A stretch of 64,000 nt of DNA, taken from the NCBI RefSeq assembly GCF_900537085.1, contig NZ_UNRE01000001.1:811163-875162 (forward strand), in the 5' to 3' direction. Below are positions 62,491 to 64,000 of this stretch, one piece after another; position 1 is the first letter of the stretch; each line of letters opens with the position of its first letter. The DNA comes from Agarivorans sp. Alg241-V36 (GTDB lineage: Bacteria; Pseudomonadota; Gammaproteobacteria; Enterobacterales; Celerinatantimonadaceae). Below the pieces are notes generated by a model that was not told the origin of the DNA, made no database searches, and was given only the letters and a program-made list of their open reading frames with translations. Position numbers and translations under genes: made by a program.

Positions 62491-63591
62491 ATGTTTAAAC
62501 GTGGCGTTGTATTATTTAGCATTGGTTTGTGTCTAGTTGCAAACTCGGTGAATGCTGCACGTGTGAAAGACGTGGCAAATGTTGCTGGTGTGCGGGCTAA
62601 CCAATTAACCGGTTACGGTTTGGTGGTGGGCTTACCGGGTACCGGTGAAAAAAACAGTGATTTTGCAAAGCAGTCTTTTGCCACCATGCTACGTAACTTT
62701 GGCATTACTGTTCCTCCAGGCACTAACTTAAAGATTAAGAACGTAGCTCCTGTTGCTGTGCATGCCGAGTTACCAGCCTTTGTTAAACCCGGTCAAACCA
62801 TTGATATTACGGTGTCTGCCATTGGTGAAGCTAAAAGCTTACGTGGTGGTAGCTTAGTGCAAACCTTCTTAAAAGGTGCTGACGGTGAAGTGTATGCGCT
62901 AGCCCAAGGCAGCTTAATTGTTGGTGGGTTTGGCGCAGAAGGGGCCGATGGCTCTAAAGTTATTTCAAATACCCCAACCGTTGGTCGTATTCCAAACGGT
63001 GCAATTGTAGAGCGCTCGGTACCATCGCCCTTCATGAGTGGTGATACCATCACCTTTAACCTAAAGCGCTCAGATTTCACAACCGCTAAACGTTTAGCCG
63101 ATACCATTAATAGTTTAGTGGGGCCAAACACGGCAACACCGATGGATGCCGCATCTGTTCAAGTATTTGCGCCACGTGATCCTGGCCAGAGAGTCGCTTA
63201 TTTATCAACCTTAGAAAACTTAACCTTTGAACCAGCCTCAGAGTCAGCCAAAATCATCGTTAACTCGCGCACCGGTACCATTGTTATTGGTAAAGACGTT
63301 CGGCTATTACCAGCTGCAATTACCCATGGTGGTTTAACCGTCAAAATCTCTGAAACACCGCTCATTTCTCAGCCTAATCCCTTTTCTGATGGTGAAACAG
63401 TGGAAACCACGGTTAGTACCATTGAAGCGACCGAGGAAGACTCAAGAATGTTTAACTTCGACCCTGGTGCATCGCTTGATGATTTAGTGAGGGCGGTGAA
63501 TAGAGTAGGGGTTGCGCCGGGTGATTTGGTTTCTATTTTAGAAGCTTTAAAGCAAGCCGGTGCGATTCAAGGCGAGTTGTTGGTGATTTAA
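62491..63591 (+). CDS. flgI: Flagellar P-ring protein FlgI
   Basis: Periplasmic P-ring subunit that needs FlgA. 366 residues with a cleavable signal peptide (about 1-22, ending 'NSVNA'), then '[20 protein letters not shown]' and '[20 protein letters not shown]', '[20 protein letters not shown]', and the C-terminal '[20 protein letters not shown]' and '[18 protein letters not shown]'. Complete and typical. The flgJ ATG follows after one base. Confidence 0.98.
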   Translation: MFKRGVVLFSIGLCLVANSVNAARVKDVANVAGVRANQLTGYGLVVGLPGTGEKNSDFAKQSFATMLRNFGITVPPGTNLKIKNVAPVAVHAELPAFVKPGQTIDITVSAIGEAKSLRGGSLVQTFLKGADGEVYALAQGSLIVGGFGAEGADGSKVISNTPTVGRIPNGAIVERSVPSPFMSGDTITFNLKRSDFTTAKRLADTINSLVGPNTATPMDAASVQVFAPRDPGQRVAYLSTLENLTFEPASESAKIIVNSRTGTIVIGKDVRLLPAAITHGGLTVKISETPLISQPNPFSDGETVETTVSTIEATEEDSRMFNFDPGASLDDLVRAVNRVGVAPGDLVSILEALKQAGAIQGELLVI

Positions 63592-63592
63592 C

Positions 63593-64000
63593 ATGGCAAT
63601 GGACGCAGTCAAACAGTCAGCAAACTATCACGATTTAGCCAGTTTAGACGAGCTAAGAAGTGCTGCTCAAAAAGATCCGAACAAGGCGCTCAAACAAGTA
63701 GCCAGCCAGTTTGAATCTCTGTTTATGCAGATGTTGATGAAACAGATGCGTAAGAGTAATGAGTTGTTTGAAAGCGATACGCCATTAAATAACCGCCACA
63801 CCCAAACTTATCGAGACATGCATGATAACCAAATGGCACTGGAATTATCGTCGTCTGGTGCGCTTGGGCTTGCTGATTTAATTGTTGCTCAACTTGATCC
63901 TGCCGCCGCCAATGTTACCCCTGCATCTGTATTGCGTGGTGGTCAAAATATTGATCTTCAACAGCGTTCTTTAAATGCATCTGATACAACTGGCAAGAAT
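63593..64000 (+). CDS. flgJ: Flagellar rod-scaffold protein FlgJ, 3' partial
   Basis: Rod-capping protein; in many gammaproteobacteria it also carries a C-terminal peptidoglycan hydrolase. Only the first 136 codons are in the window. The visible N-terminal rod domain has 'YHDLASLDELRSAAQKDPNK' then 'ALKQVASQFESLFMQMLMKQ', 'MRKSNELFESDTPLNNRHTQ' and 'TYRDMHDNQMALELSSSGAL', a firm match to FlgJ. The frame is open to the last base, so the rest, including any hydrolase domain, lies beyond the window. The ATG begins one base after the flgI stop. Confidence 0.95.
   Translation, partial: MAMDAVKQSANYHDLASLDELRSAAQKDPNKALKQVASQFESLFMQMLMKQMRKSNELFESDTPLNNRHTQTYRDMHDNQMALELSSSGALGLADLIVAQLDPAAANVTPASVLRGGQNIDLQQRSLNASDTTGKN

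Noticed and set aside
2-64000. A CRISPR array or cas genes
   Set aside because: No regularly spaced direct repeats of 25-40 bases and no Cas-like proteins were seen in any frame.

Overview
The window is a chromosomal stretch from a motile marine gammaproteobacterium. The best fit is Alteromonadales or Vibrionales; an Agarivorans-like organism is a low-confidence guess from overall gene style. The main evidence is a Vibrio/Shewanella-type polar flagellar locus (flgT, flgO, flgP, flgN, flgM, flgA, cheV, cheR, flgB to flgJ) with sigma-54 and sigma-28 type promoters, plus a galETK operon. The cell-surface glycan genes are AT-rich and patchy, as such accessory loci usually are.

Layout. (A) 1-27032: a Wzx/Wzy-type extracellular or capsular polysaccharide locus. 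It runs from a 5'-truncated SLBB export protein, a Wzz-like chain-length protein and a WecA-like initiating transferase, through GDP-mannose and GDP-fucose synthesis (gmm-like Nudix, manC, manB, gmd, fcl), to a small cassette (GDPD-like protein, HAD phosphatase, two nucleotidyltransferases, cupin). Then come a GT9-like protein, a flippase, a pyruvyl transferase, several glycosyltransferases, a KpsS-like protein, a polymerase candidate and four genes for Kdo (kdsA, kdsC, kdsB, kdsD). (B) 27033-31606: a folded repeat element, rmlB and rmlA intact, rmlC and rmlD in ruins, then ugd. (C) 31721-32768: a parvulin and a glycine-zipper lipoprotein. (D) 32941-43677: a second glycan locus behind a JUMPstart-like element, with flippase, polymerase candidate, three glycosyltransferases and a full UDP-N,N'-diacetylbacillosamine set (PglC, PglD, PglE and PglF types), closed by a small P-loop protein. 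(E) 43722-45503: a long-chain acyl-CoA synthetase on the minus strand. (F) 46014-49431: galE-galT-galK behind a GalR-like operator. (G) 49432-50162: an accessory patch with a 51-residue AP2-domain ORF beside tRNA-Arg(CCU). (H) 50242-64000: flagellar genes, ending inside flgJ.

How the genes work together. Locus A should make a polymer containing fucose and/or mannose, probably Kdo, and possibly a pyruvate ketal. WecA would start it, the flippase and polymerase would move and extend it, and Wzz and the SLBB protein would set its length and export it. Locus D carries its own initiating transferase and its own flippase and polymerase candidates, so it can build a separate bacillosamine-based glycan. 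The rhamnose branch is dead in this window at its last two steps. The flagellar region shows layered control: sigma-54-type sites before flgOP, flgB and flgF, and sigma-28-type sites before flgM and a second FlgO-like lipoprotein.

Most of the window is recognisable. The least explained parts are the 10321-13734 cassette, the nested inverted-repeat element at 27046-27166, the AP2 mini-protein at the tRNA, and the second FlgO-like lipoprotein. All assignments come from reading the sequence; no database search was run.
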